Of a DNA stretch of 64,000 nt, positions 35,251 to 47,100 are shown piece by piece. This DNA is from Icerya purchasi (lineage: Eukaryota; Arthropoda; Insecta; Hemiptera; Monophlebidae): contig CM077115.1 of assembly GCA_039619475.1 (NCBI GenBank), positions 59,774,864-59,838,863 on the forward strand, read 5' to 3'. Below the pieces are notes generated by a model that saw nothing but the letters and a program-made list of their open reading frames with translations, ran no database searches and was not told the origin of the DNA. A program made the translations under genes and the position numbers. The first letter of the stretch is position 1. The number at the start of each line of letters is the position of its first letter.

Positions 35251-36034
35251 AAAAAAAAAAAAAAAACGAAAAAAATTAATGGAATTAATAATAAATTATT
35301 ACCTCTTTTCCTAATGAATCGGAGACAACAATTAACAAAATATAATTTAGTCGAAGATATTTATAAGCAATGATATGAGTAGGTTTATTTACACTGAATT
35401 AACGTTAACGATAAAAGTAATTCGTTTGAGTATTTAAATTAGCCCCGAGCTATGTAATAATTTATAAAGTAAGAAGTTATAGTCCACAAATTATAATTAA
35501 ACTATTAAAATGGTATAATTTTTTATATGCACATACTGATTAATTATTATCTATTCAGATGTTTCAAATATAAAATTTCATAACATATTTTTAACACGTT
35601 TTAACTTTTATTGCAGCATCAAAAATGTTCAAAATTTTTACTCTTGCTTATTTATCGTGGATTATTCGTAAATGTTTACTATTTATAAAAAACACAACCA
35701 ATTTAAAATTAAAGAAATCGCTTAATATTTAAGCATTCTATATGTGCTTCATTATCATACATTACACATTATTAAGAAAATATAATATGGTAGTAGAAAA
35801 TAAGAACATAACTTTCTGAATCGATCATGTTCGCAATATAAATTATTCGTCTTTGTTGTGGTTTTTTTTTTTTTTTTTTTTGCCCAGACTTATTGTCCAC
35901 TTAGCCATAATTAAAACAATTCGTAAATATGATTTCCTCTAATGCATACAAATGCTATTATTAATTATAGAATATAGTAAATTATAACAAATACAAATAT
36001 AACAATTAAATTTAAAACTAAAATGATCGCTTAC

Positions 36035-36073
36035 TTAGAAACGTTTTCGGGTATTCTAACCCATCATCAGCAA
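36035..36073 (-). ncRNA. hammerhead-like motif, Penelope palindrome left arm
   Basis: Minus strand: CTGATGA, stem II GGGTTAGAATACCC (four GC/AU pairs), GAAA, ACGTTT, CTAAGTAAGC. The core is intact, but stem I pairing is weaker than in the copy at 11929. Confidence 0.45.
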
Positions 36074-36127
36074 AAATAACTCAATATATATGTGATCAGA
36101 AACAAATTCTAAATCACATTGATGTTT

Positions 36128-36165
36128 CTAGCTGATAATGGGTTATAGCCGAAAACGTTTCGAAG
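36128..36165 (+). ncRNA. hammerhead-like motif, Penelope palindrome right arm (mutated)
   Basis: Plus strand: CTGATAA replaces CTGATGA, changing an essential core G. GGGTTATAGCC, GAAA and ACGTTT follow. It is expected to be inactive. Confidence 0.4.
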
Positions 36166-36222
36166 TAAGCAATCCTTTTAGTCTTAAATTTGTTCGTTAT
36201 AATTTACTATATCCTATAATTA

Positions 36223-37322
36223 ACAAACAGAATGTTGAAAGATTCTTTACTATTTATTACTATTATTAATTTACATTAGATCCGGTATCTCTATCAACTA
36301 ATTCATTTTTATCTCGCGTCTTACTATTACGAATGTAAAATTAATCGAGTATCTCTAAACAATAGCCATATAATTTTAATCGACATAGTTACCGTTAATT
36401 ATTTTTTCATTTTTTATAATTAAATACTCGTATTTTATATTTCATTTGGTGTTTCTAAATAATACTTTGATTTACGTCATCGGATTGTTTATTATAAAAT
36501 AAAATACCTCTCTTCACTGCTTTATATGAAAGTTTATCATTCTGAAAGTGATAGTTGTCGCATACTTGACAGTTAGTAATAAAGTAACCGTTCACTGTTC
36601 ACGGCAACAAGAAACAAAGAGGATTATACGAATCATGTAAAGCGTTTTCCTGGCACGTTGAAGCTGCGAGTAATTTTATTGCATCGAAATAATAAAAATA
36701 AATAAAAGCAAATAGTGAATAAATTTAAACAACGTGAAATATTTGTATACGCCAAAAAAAGGTCAGCAATTTCAATTTTAAGTTTAACGAAACACAAAAA
36801 TAACTGATGTTAACGCCACGACACTCGAAGATCTATTTGTTGAAACTAACGCATGTACGTGTGTAATTGAATCGTAAGTCATTTTTCATTTTCCAGTTTA
36901 ATCGCAAAAATTGTAATTTATTTCAATTTACCGTTAGCTTAACAATTTTAAACGTTGCGTCCGACATTGGTTACTAGTCGGCGCGTCAACTTTTTTCCGT
37001 TGATTAAACGATTATCGCAATAATCAACCGCGTAAACCCAGTTTCTTGTGTGTTTTTTTTCACTATAAACTGACGTATTTTAATGGAATTATTTTTCAAA
37101 GACTTAATACTGTCTAATGAGTACGCGTCTTGACTGTGTTAGAGTACTTTTTCGCGCTGAAATCTAATAACATTACGTCATTTTACTCGGTTAGCAGTTG
37201 TCCTTTCATTAAATATATTAAATGTTTTCCATCGCTGCCTTCGTGACAACATGTAAACGTGTAATAAATAAAAACGCGTCATTAAAAATTTACTATATTC
37301 CGTGTTTCTACTTTTTCAACAG
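36223..37322. other. region upstream of the P4-ATPase start exon
   Basis: AT-rich with no open frame. A strong polypyrimidine tract and acceptor (ttctactttttcaacag) end at 37322, implying a non-coding upstream exon that I cannot locate. Confidence 0.4.
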
Positions 37323-37457
37323 GTGCGGGCGTCTGCATTCTTTTGTTGAAACATAGCTGCATTTATGTTAATTGCCAAATGTCAAATTTGCAATGACATG
37401 TCTAATTATCGATGGGCAGTAAACCAAGAACTCGTTCTGTGGCTAGTAAATTTAAAG
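37323..37457 (+). CDS. P4-ATPase exon with start codon (coding 37412-37457)
   Basis: The acceptor AG at 37321-37322 defines a likely exon whose first 89 bases are 5' UTR. Coding begins at ATG 37412 with [15 protein letters not shown] and ends one base into a codon at donor GTAAGA. An in-frame stop lies nine bases before the ATG. Confidence 0.75.
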
Positions 37458-38519
37458 GTAAGAATACGAAACGACAACTGTGCTGTCTATACTGTTTAAC
37501 GGTAATACGATTTGAGTGTATGTAATAAATGAATTCCGGAATTTATATATTGGTAGCGTTAGAATTTAGCAAAGCGTGCACCACTCCGTAGTTGCACTAA
37601 AAACGATTCGTTATTTATTTTAAATCAATTTATTTTTATCAATTATTCCGCTCTATTCAATACCTGTTACCTAGTACCATTGAGAACTTTAATTTCGCAA
37701 TCTTCGACGTCCTTTCAGAACTCATTTTACTTTAAGTAAACTGTGAATTTCGTGAAATATAAGAACCTTTTGTGTTTTCATGTACAATATTGTATAAACA
37801 CTTCTTATACAAAAATTCCGCCCTTTCTAAAAGTTTTTTTTTAATCTGTTCTCTCAAAATTTTACTTCAGTCGAGATCTTCAATAGCAATATTCTTGGGC
37901 CCTTTTTCTATAATAAATTTTAACATATTGTTTTTTTCTCTTGTACAATTCCCGAAATTGCATATTTGCTCGTATGTGAAATACCGGTAAATGGAACCTC
38001 TAGAAGTTTCTGTCAGATATTTAATGTGCCACTTTCTAAGAGTCTAAAGTGACACAAAAAATCTCCATTGAAAATCAAGAATAAACCGTATTCATCGGAA
38101 AGTAATATTTAAATTAACGATGAAATACGCAGAGCGTGTATGGTAATTCTAATTTGTTTTACTGAGTATTGCGCAGTCATAAGGATAAAATTATTGAACT
38201 TGCGAAACAGTATGAATTATTAGTTAAGAAGGCGAAGTGAATTAGCAGTCAATACTGACTTAATATTCAAGCGTAGTTATTACCGACAAAAGATATCCTA
38301 TTAGTAGGATTAGTTTTTAGTTCTCGACTTACAATCGATGTTCTTATTAAACAAATTCAACGTGTTATGTAAACTGTCAGTTTTCTTTCCGTCGATATAT
38401 CGATAAAATTAATGAAAATTACAAAAAAGTTCTAGAGGTTAATAACGTGTCAGTTTTTTTTACGAATAGTGACTAAACTTTGTATATTGCTAATTTTTTC
38501 AGATTTAAATATATTAATC

Positions 38520-38568
<49 letters not shown>

Positions 38569-39269
38569 AGGCTTTTTCATTTACTTTTTAAAAAGTAAAA
38601 TGTAAAAAGAATTTTTTTTTTTTTTATTGTTTATACAAAATTTTTAAATTAGTGGTACTCCTGGACTCTTTTTTAAAACTTAATACCTGATGAACAAATA
38701 AAGTATCCTCTTTAATTTCATTTTTTACTAATTATTTGATTAAATAGTCATGGTTTACAGCAATACCCATCATGCAAAAGAAAAAGAATAGACAAATCCT
38801 CTATTAATGTTTCTAATTGCGGTTTTTTTTTTGTTTTTTTTTAAATAGTTTTGAAAAAAATGTTAATGAACACTTAAATTTGCTCCAAAAGTAAAGTTTG
38901 GCTTCCCCATAGTCTTATGAAGTTTGGAAATAATAGTTTCGTAAAAAATAATTAAGAAATTAACAGAAACGCGTTTCACATTGAAATTATTTAATATAAT
39001 TGCACGATAAACGCGGTTGTTTGAATAAACTATAAAAAGATTTCATTTTAAACGGTTTTTGTATAATAAATATTCAGAAATCTGTATTGAAGATTTTACT
39101 AAAATTCCTAACAGTATTCTTACATACGCCGAACTAATGAGCATTAAAATAAACTTCACGGCTAATATTAAACATAAAATAACAGCTTTGATGTAAATTT
39201 TACAACTGCTAAAAATACTTGATGTTTTAATAACTTAATCAATTTTGAAGACTCGCGCCATTCTTTTTT

Positions 39270-39340
<71 letters not shown>

Positions 39341-40430
39341 TCAAATAATTTGTTCGATCGTAGGTTTATCGCTTATTTAGTTAAGAAAAAAAGCTTTTCA
39401 ATAATTTTAAGTTTTATCAGTTATAGTTAAACATATTTTTCGCTTTCCTCCTCCACTCGATCGAAATCAATCTTCTGTAGATTCTTAGTCATTTGGATAT
39501 TGGAGGTAATGAGATGGTGGATTCCTTAGCTCGCTCTTCCATTTCCACGGGCTCATTTTTAGCCCATAATATTGCTATCCTTCAGTCGCTCATTGCAAAT
39601 TATGGCTCAACTCCTATTCTTCTTCATTTTCTAATTCTGCCTTCTTTTACCTCTCTATTCAGCCATTTCTTCCTCCTCACCCATGGTTTTTTGACTTTCC
39701 CTTTCTTAAACGCTCTACAATCTTGGCTATTTGTCGCCTTCGCTTTAACCATAGTTTCTCTCGTGCATGATTTTTTCGGTTTCCATCTGCATCTACTCTA
39801 TTTTGTCCTTTTTACTCCCCTTCCATTTACTTTTTTTTACGATGCTGAACACATTTTATTTGAATGCGCGGCCTTCTCTGCTGAGCAATCATCCTTCTAT
39901 TCCTCGCTGTTAAAACATGATATCCCTACTCTTTGTAGTGTTGCTTGCATTCTCTCATTTCATTCTGCTTCGGTTATTTTTGCCCTTGAATTACTTTTAT
40001 CCTTTGTTCTTAAACGCATAAGAATATAAATTTATTTCTCCTCCTTCCGATTTCTTGGGCTAATGTCCTCGCTGACAAACCCGTTAAAAAAAATATGTGT
40101 ATATATTTTTTTCCCGAAATATGTTCTGATCGTTTAATTCCTTTTCTTTATTTTTTTCTTGCCCTTAAAAAAATTAAAAAACCCGTATGAATAATATTAA
40201 GGAATTTATTACATTAAAAATCGGGAAAAAAAACACAAGATAGCTGTAATAAAAAATGTTATTTTTCAGCACATGGGGAACGTTTTAACACCACTATATT
40301 AATCACATTTTCGTTATGTTTATATTTCATTGCAGAAGGTGAAAGAAGAATTAAAGCCAATGATCAAGCATTTAACTCGCAGTTCAATTATGCCGTGAGT
40401 ATTCTTTATATTATTTAGAATATTTATGTC

Positions 40431-40468
<38 letters not shown>

Positions 40469-43400
40469 TATGAAACAGAATTTATTTAGCTGATTGTTTC
40501 AAATTAATAAAAATCACAGGTGTTCTAACTTCTGAATTGTTTCAATTTTTTAGAATTAATTATTAAATTTAAGCGTTCTGACATTTTTATTACTTTTTTG
40601 TATACACTAAACTTCGAGTTCAGTTTTATAAAATGTAAACTTATCGGCTAACTAGATGGAGGGGGGATTAAAATAGTTGAATCATGTGAAAGATGAATGA
40701 TGATAAAAATTAAAACAAGTCGCGTTTAATTTTGACGACGGCAAAAATATTTTAAATGTGTGTTTGTTTATTTTTTTATTAAAAAACAAAATGGAGTTGT
40801 TACGTACAATTTTGAACAGTATTGTATTTTACATTTACATCACCTACTATTTGAGATGATATTAGATATAATAATTAAATGATTGATAATAAATTGAACG
40901 TGTACAAAAACAGCTCCGAATATACGCTGGAATGGTAATCGATTTTGTTTTTTAATTGGAACAGATGCGACAATAATTTTAACATTGAAGATAATTTTTC
41001 TACGGAGCTCAGAATGCACATTTTGCATTTCTCTCTGTTTACCATCTTTTGTGTGTTCCAAAATAATAGGCATGGTTATAAAAATATGTAAGTGAAGATA
41101 AATGTTTCAATTTAGATCTCTTTCAGGCTCACATACCGAATTCATCTTTACTAATATTTCTTTAGTTTTCTTTTTTCTGCCTTAAAATAAGTAATAATTC
41201 GAGTCTCTTTCTGATTTTCATTTATGTTTAATGATACATTTTTCTTTCTTCTTTCTAACAAAAAAAGTACCCCCAGCCCAGGAAACATTTCTAGCGTATT
41301 TCATTTATGTTTAATTTAAGATATTTTTTATTATCATTCATTTCCGGTGTTATACAATTAGTGTCTCGTCCCCACCGAATTCAATAAATTTTTGTTCGTC
41401 AAGAAATCAATAATAGGGATATAATTTTTTGTTACAGAATAACTATATCAAAACATCGAAATATACGCTGCTGACGTTTCTTCCATTAAACTTGTTCGAA
41501 CAGTTTCAGCGGTTAGCGAATTTCTATTTTTTATGTTTAACAGTTCTGCAAATGATATCAGTCATTTCATCGTTGACTCCGATAACAACTTCAATTCCGC
41601 TGATCGGTGTTTTAACCATAACTGCCATAAAAGACGCGTACGATGATATAGTAAGTTACTTTCAATTGGTAAATAAAAATATTTTAATAGCAATAATGTT
41701 CGGCAATGATTTGTTTCTTGTTTGTTTTTTATTATTACATTGTCAACGTACATCCGAAATAAAGTTATTTGCTGCACCGTCATTTGTTATTAAAATTGGT
41801 CAACATATTTTCAAAAAAATAAATAAATGAATAATTTATTTCTTTCTTTGATGCGGGACGAAAGATTTGTGACACAAAATTATTTGACAGTTCGGACGCT
41901 AAAAAGTGACTTGTTTTGGGGGCAAAAATTTCGTATTTCAATCTTTACCATCTCATCGTTGATGCAGTTAAATTTTGACTGTAAGTTAAAATATTAATTA
42001 TGAAACTACTAGAGCTCGTTATATCGGATAAAAATCCTTGATTTATAATTCTAATATTTTATAAAATAATTTTTTTCCTTCTAGGAAAATTATAATTTTT
42101 ACGTTTTCGTTATTTTTTTAAACAAACGTATATTTTTGGATAGTTTTAAAAAGGTAACTCATTTTAAAAAACTTTTGCGAATATAAATCTCTCATCAATA
42201 GTATACTATAGTATACTTTTCCTTCTCGTATTCGATGCAGTTTTTTAATTTAATAAACACCTTTGATCCCGTGAGAACTATCGGATTAAATTTTTGAAGC
42301 AACAAAATATTACACGTTCTAATCATTACTTTAAAGAAAATCTGAAAAATGAGAAAATACTGTCCCCATTTTCTTTATATTTTCCTGTTCGATAGTTCCA
42401 ATGTATTCTCCTTAACCCTATCAAAATTAAGCGCACCCTCCCTATATCCAGTTCTTCGTGTAAAACCATACTATGTGTAATAGTAGTTCAAATTTATTGT
42501 ATTCGAATTTTTATTTTATACAGTCCATATCACCGAGAAAAATGAAGAGTGAATCTGTGTCGAGAACCTCTTTTATTTTGCATCTATATATAACATATAC
42601 TGAAATACGGAGGTTCTTGGTATTGTGATTTCCAAGCTAGATCACCACCGTTTTTTGTTTTCCGTTTAATAAGAATTTTATTATTAAAAGTCCAAAATGG
42701 AAATATCTTTTATTTTGCATCTATATATAACATATACTGAAATACGGAGGTTCTTGGTATTGTGATTTCCAAGCTAGATCACCACCGTTTTTTGTTTTCC
42801 GTTTAATAAGAATTTTATTATTAAAAGTCCAAAATGGAAATAAATTATTTTTTGACTACATTTATATGAAAAAAATAAAAAATAATCGGTCGGGTAGGAA
42901 ATATACAAGAAATCGGAAAAACCGAAAAAAGCTACTCAATTTTTTAAAAAAATTAATACTGATTAAAAATAATAAATAAATTTATAAACTCCCAAATGAA
43001 TTATAAAAACTATACATTAATTCAAATAGAAGACTAGCTCGCGGGTTGAAAAAAACTCATTTGGGCCATAAATCCATATTATCAGCAACGATTGAGATCA
43101 GACAATAAAAGTTCACCAAAATTCAACAAATGACCGATCAACAGTGGTCAGACTGGTTTTTTTTTTCTCTCTTCAGACTCTTTTCTAATTAAATACATCA
43201 GCCACAGATCAGTATCCTTTCTCTAATCGGATCCCAAACTACCATTGCCTTTATAGTTATTATGTGCACACATGTCCCACACAAGTGCTATTGACTCACA
43301 TCCGCAGAAACAAACATGAGCGCTAAAATATTTTTTGCATACCAATCTAAGCATATTCAGCACAGTTACGTTAAACTGTTTATTCTGTTTTTGGGTAGCA

Positions 43401-44150
43401 GATACTTTTTATCCGACGTCACTTTTAACCAGTAAAAAAAACTTCTAATTTTAGAAATGAAAAATTATAAAAGTTCTATAAATATTGATTGTGCAGCTCC
43501 TAAGGCCTGGAAAACAGTTTATTACTCGGACGAATGAAATTTAGAATAATTCATACGAAAAATTCAGGATTATTAAAATTACCGATATTTAAAAGATAAA
43601 AATAAAATATGGAGAGAGTCTGAAGAACTTCGAATGATAGATTAGTGGTTAAGGCTCTTGACTGCCAAACCAGTGGTCACGGGTTCAAGACTTGTCTCGT
43701 TCCGAATCCAAGTCGCTCCCAGGTTTACCCAGCCCGAAATAATTTTTATTTAGGTTACCTTCCGATACATTAAATTCAAATGAATTTGTTCTAATTCGAA
43801 TTATAGTATCTATTTTTTATTCCAAAAATATTTGTTCTTTAAATTTTTTAACGCTTCACAATGTGAATTAAACCCTGTTTATTTATTTGCTTTTTTTTTT
43901 TTGTTTTTTTTTGTTTTTTAGTGTTTATGACTTTTATGGGAAATAATACTGAAACTTGCAATTTATAAAATAAACATGCGGATTGCATTTTTAAAAGACC
44001 ACTTTTAGTTTATAATATTTGATTCTGCCGATTGATGAGTCACAATAGTATTTTAATTGAATTAGCCGCATTTCCTTTCCCTTTTCCTACAAACATTGTA
44101 TTTATAGAATTTTAAAATGACCGATTAAAAATTCTGTCTTCAAAATTTTA

Positions 44151-44181
<31 letters not shown>

Positions 44182-47100
44182 TTATAATAAAACTTAAAAA
44201 CTACAATGTAAATTTTGTTTAGAAAAATCCGTTCTAATAATTTTTAGTCGTAAATGTTGATAAAAATGGTGGAATAAAGTGTCTAACCACAAACGAGTTA
44301 TGAGTTATAACTCGTTAAATGTATCGTAATAACCGCTGGTTCGTTTTATTTATTTTTTTTTATTTCTTTGATTGAATGCGAAGGAAGAACGAATAGTTTA
44401 AATTTGTTTATTGTTACTTTGTTATTTTCTCATTTAACTGTTTCTCAGAACTAGGAACAGTTGACTACCACAATGTAATTGGTTAGGCAACAGTGTTTCA
44501 TTATCGTAAATTGAAAATAAAAAATTTAATGCTCGCGCTGAGTCAATGTGGGCAGTTCAACAGAACGTTAAAAAAAAAGCAAAGAGACGGAGATGGAAAA
44601 CGTTCTAGAAAAATAACAACTGTTGGTTTAAAAATCACGGTCCTATTTGGTTTATTTTGATTTAGCTAAAAACATCTCGACTCTTTTGAAGCATTAGTTG
44701 TTTTATATTGTACGGATTACAAATAAATTGCCGTTGAAGAGTCACTCGCAATAATTGAAAACTTGTGAATTTTTGAACTAGACGATAAGTAGATTTCCAT
44801 TTATTTCGTTTTCCCCGTACGATTCGTATACTAATTGTCCCGGAAAGGGTATAATCTACGTTATTTACTTATCAACATTTTTGTGCCTACTGATGTTTGC
44901 CTTAAACTCCAAGTAAAAATAGTAGCGATAGTAGTACTATCAGGTTATTTTTAGATTCGCTTCCTTTTGCTTTCTATCGAAAGAACTGATTGGCGTTTAA
45001 ACTAGTTGGCTTTAATACCGGTATCGTCACTAATGCTCTTTGATAGCCCTCCTTATCTATTTACCGCGAACGACCGGATACTTAACAGCAATACCCACTT
45101 TCCGGGAAACGACAATTTCTTAATCGTGAAAGATTTGAAGTGGGTAAGAAAGGTAAACAATGATAATAAAAGAAATAGAAAAAAAAAAAAAAAAACGCAC
45201 AAAAAAAGAAAAAAACGACGTTAATGTTATCCGTGACGATCACATGGCCGTCTGATAAAAAACGAGATAGATAATTTGAGCACAAAAACAATGACGACGC
45301 ATTTTTTCGTATTTTATTTAAATCGGAAGTAATGAATAAATAACGATGCTATACACGATTACCGGATGCTCTAGCAATCACGCTCAGGTTTTTTTTACGT
45401 CACGTGATTTCCTACATTTCCCGTACACGGTATATTGAATTGTAAAATATTTTCGCTTACATAAGATGTTTTCAACAGTCAGTCATCAAAGCGAACTGAT
45501 GACCATGCGCAAAACGAAATTGAATGATTTTCCGGTTATGGTAATATACACTAAGTGTGTAAAGAATTCTCGAAACAAACTAACGTTAATTAATAAAAGT
45601 GACCAGACAGAAAACTGACATGGCATATAACTATAAATTAAAGGCAAAAATATCTGTCATATAAAGTACCCGATAGAAATACTCTCTATCGTCTAATTTC
45701 TACATCAACCCGTGAAACTCCGACGATTCTTCCTGAATCTCATTTCAATTAACGAAATCCAATACAAATTTTTAAAAATTAATTACTGTGAAATTTACCT
45801 GCGGCAAAATTTGTAACAGTAATTAACTGCTAATTCATTTTCTTTTACAATTTGTAGAGGTTTTATCAAAAATAATCTCATATGTGTGTTCATTAATTTC
45901 CATTTTTTATTCCAGCACTAACCACTTCCGGATGAAAATCTTATTGTTTTATCCGCTTTTATCTATAGTTATTCTATTAAAACTTCTTAACTTGATAAGG
46001 GACTGCTTAATTTTTAACATACTGTAATATACTATAATACAATGCATTGTTTTCTTTTATCGCTTTATTTAATACTAATCTTATAATTTAATTTATTATT
46101 GTTATTAGAAAATGTAGTTAAAAATGCACAAAAATTTGTTTATTTTATTTTTAGTCATTAAAATGATTATATAAAATTGTAATTTGCTATCAAATAGAAC
46201 ACTGAAATATTTGGTAGTTGTTATATACGGTTTAATTTATTCGAAATTTAATTTTCTGCTCTTAAATTAACTTTTTAAATTATACTTTTCGAGAAATGTT
46301 TCTATTTAATACACATGTATTGAAATACACTGGTTACTATTGTGTGTCTTACAACTTTTTTTCTTATTATAATAAATTGTTCGATTTTCAAAAATACTTT
46401 TCCAAAATTAAATATTAAAATTAGTAAGAAGTATTCGTAATTGAAAATAATATTAATTACATGTATAGTACATGAATTTAACACTCTGTACGATATAAAA
46501 ATAATAAATTTATCTATGAAACAAAAATAGATAACGTAAAACAATTTAAAAGAATAACAAAAAAAAATATTTAGGAAAATTTTAAATTAGTCGGGAAAAT
46601 TACAATGGCAGTTCTGATAATAAAAATAAAAATCTGCCTCCACGGAGGACATTAATGCGCCAAAACCAATAGATATTACTACATAATTAAAATTAATTTA
46701 TAACACAATTAAACAACTCTGAAAATGGAGTATAGTTGCTCTGAAACATGCTGGTGTCGCGTTTTTAATAAATATCTATTTTATTGTGTTATCAATTAAT
46801 TTTAATTACAACAGATATGGTTAATAATAATAATAATAATATGTTAGTATATATTACTACATTATTAAGCAACTGGGAAAAGCAAAATTCGCGTTTGTTA
46901 CCGCACCTGCAATAGGTGCGTTAAAGGTATATATAAAAAATCGAAAGTTAAATATAATATTCGATCTAAACGTTTATTGTTATAACATATGTTTGTGTGT
47001 GTGTGTGTGATTGTTTATTTGTTTGAATGGGTGTGTTTCTCTGTCTGCATGCTCCATCATGGGTGTGTAATTATTAGAACATACTTGTTTATCCATGGTT

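Larger units (their letters stand above)
35962..36222. mobile_element. Penelope-like terminal palindrome without ORF
   Basis: Left arm 35962-36071 and right arm 36131-36222 are inverted copies separated by about 60 bp. Shared motifs are ATATAGTAAATTATAAC, CGCTTAC and GAAACGTTTTCGG, then ACCCATCATCAGC. The central motif is the same as in the Penelope element at 11868, but the outer sequence differs, so this is another family member reduced to its arms. Confidence 0.7.

Noticed and set aside
39245..39430. 61-codon Tyr/Ile-rich ORF
   Set aside because: Simply the translation of an (AT)n microsatellite.
41651..41830. Extension of the third P4-ATPase exon along its open frame
   Set aside because: A clear GTAAGT donor at 41651 and family alignment place the exon end at 41650; residues beyond it match nothing in P4-ATPases.
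43634..43706. Functional tRNA gene
   Set aside because: A and B boxes are present, but the acceptor stem does not pair and a repeat body continues downstream; treated as a SINE.
45006..45291. Lys-rich and Phe-rich small ORFs on opposite strands
   Set aside because: Generated by A runs at 45178-45215; no domain and no splice context.
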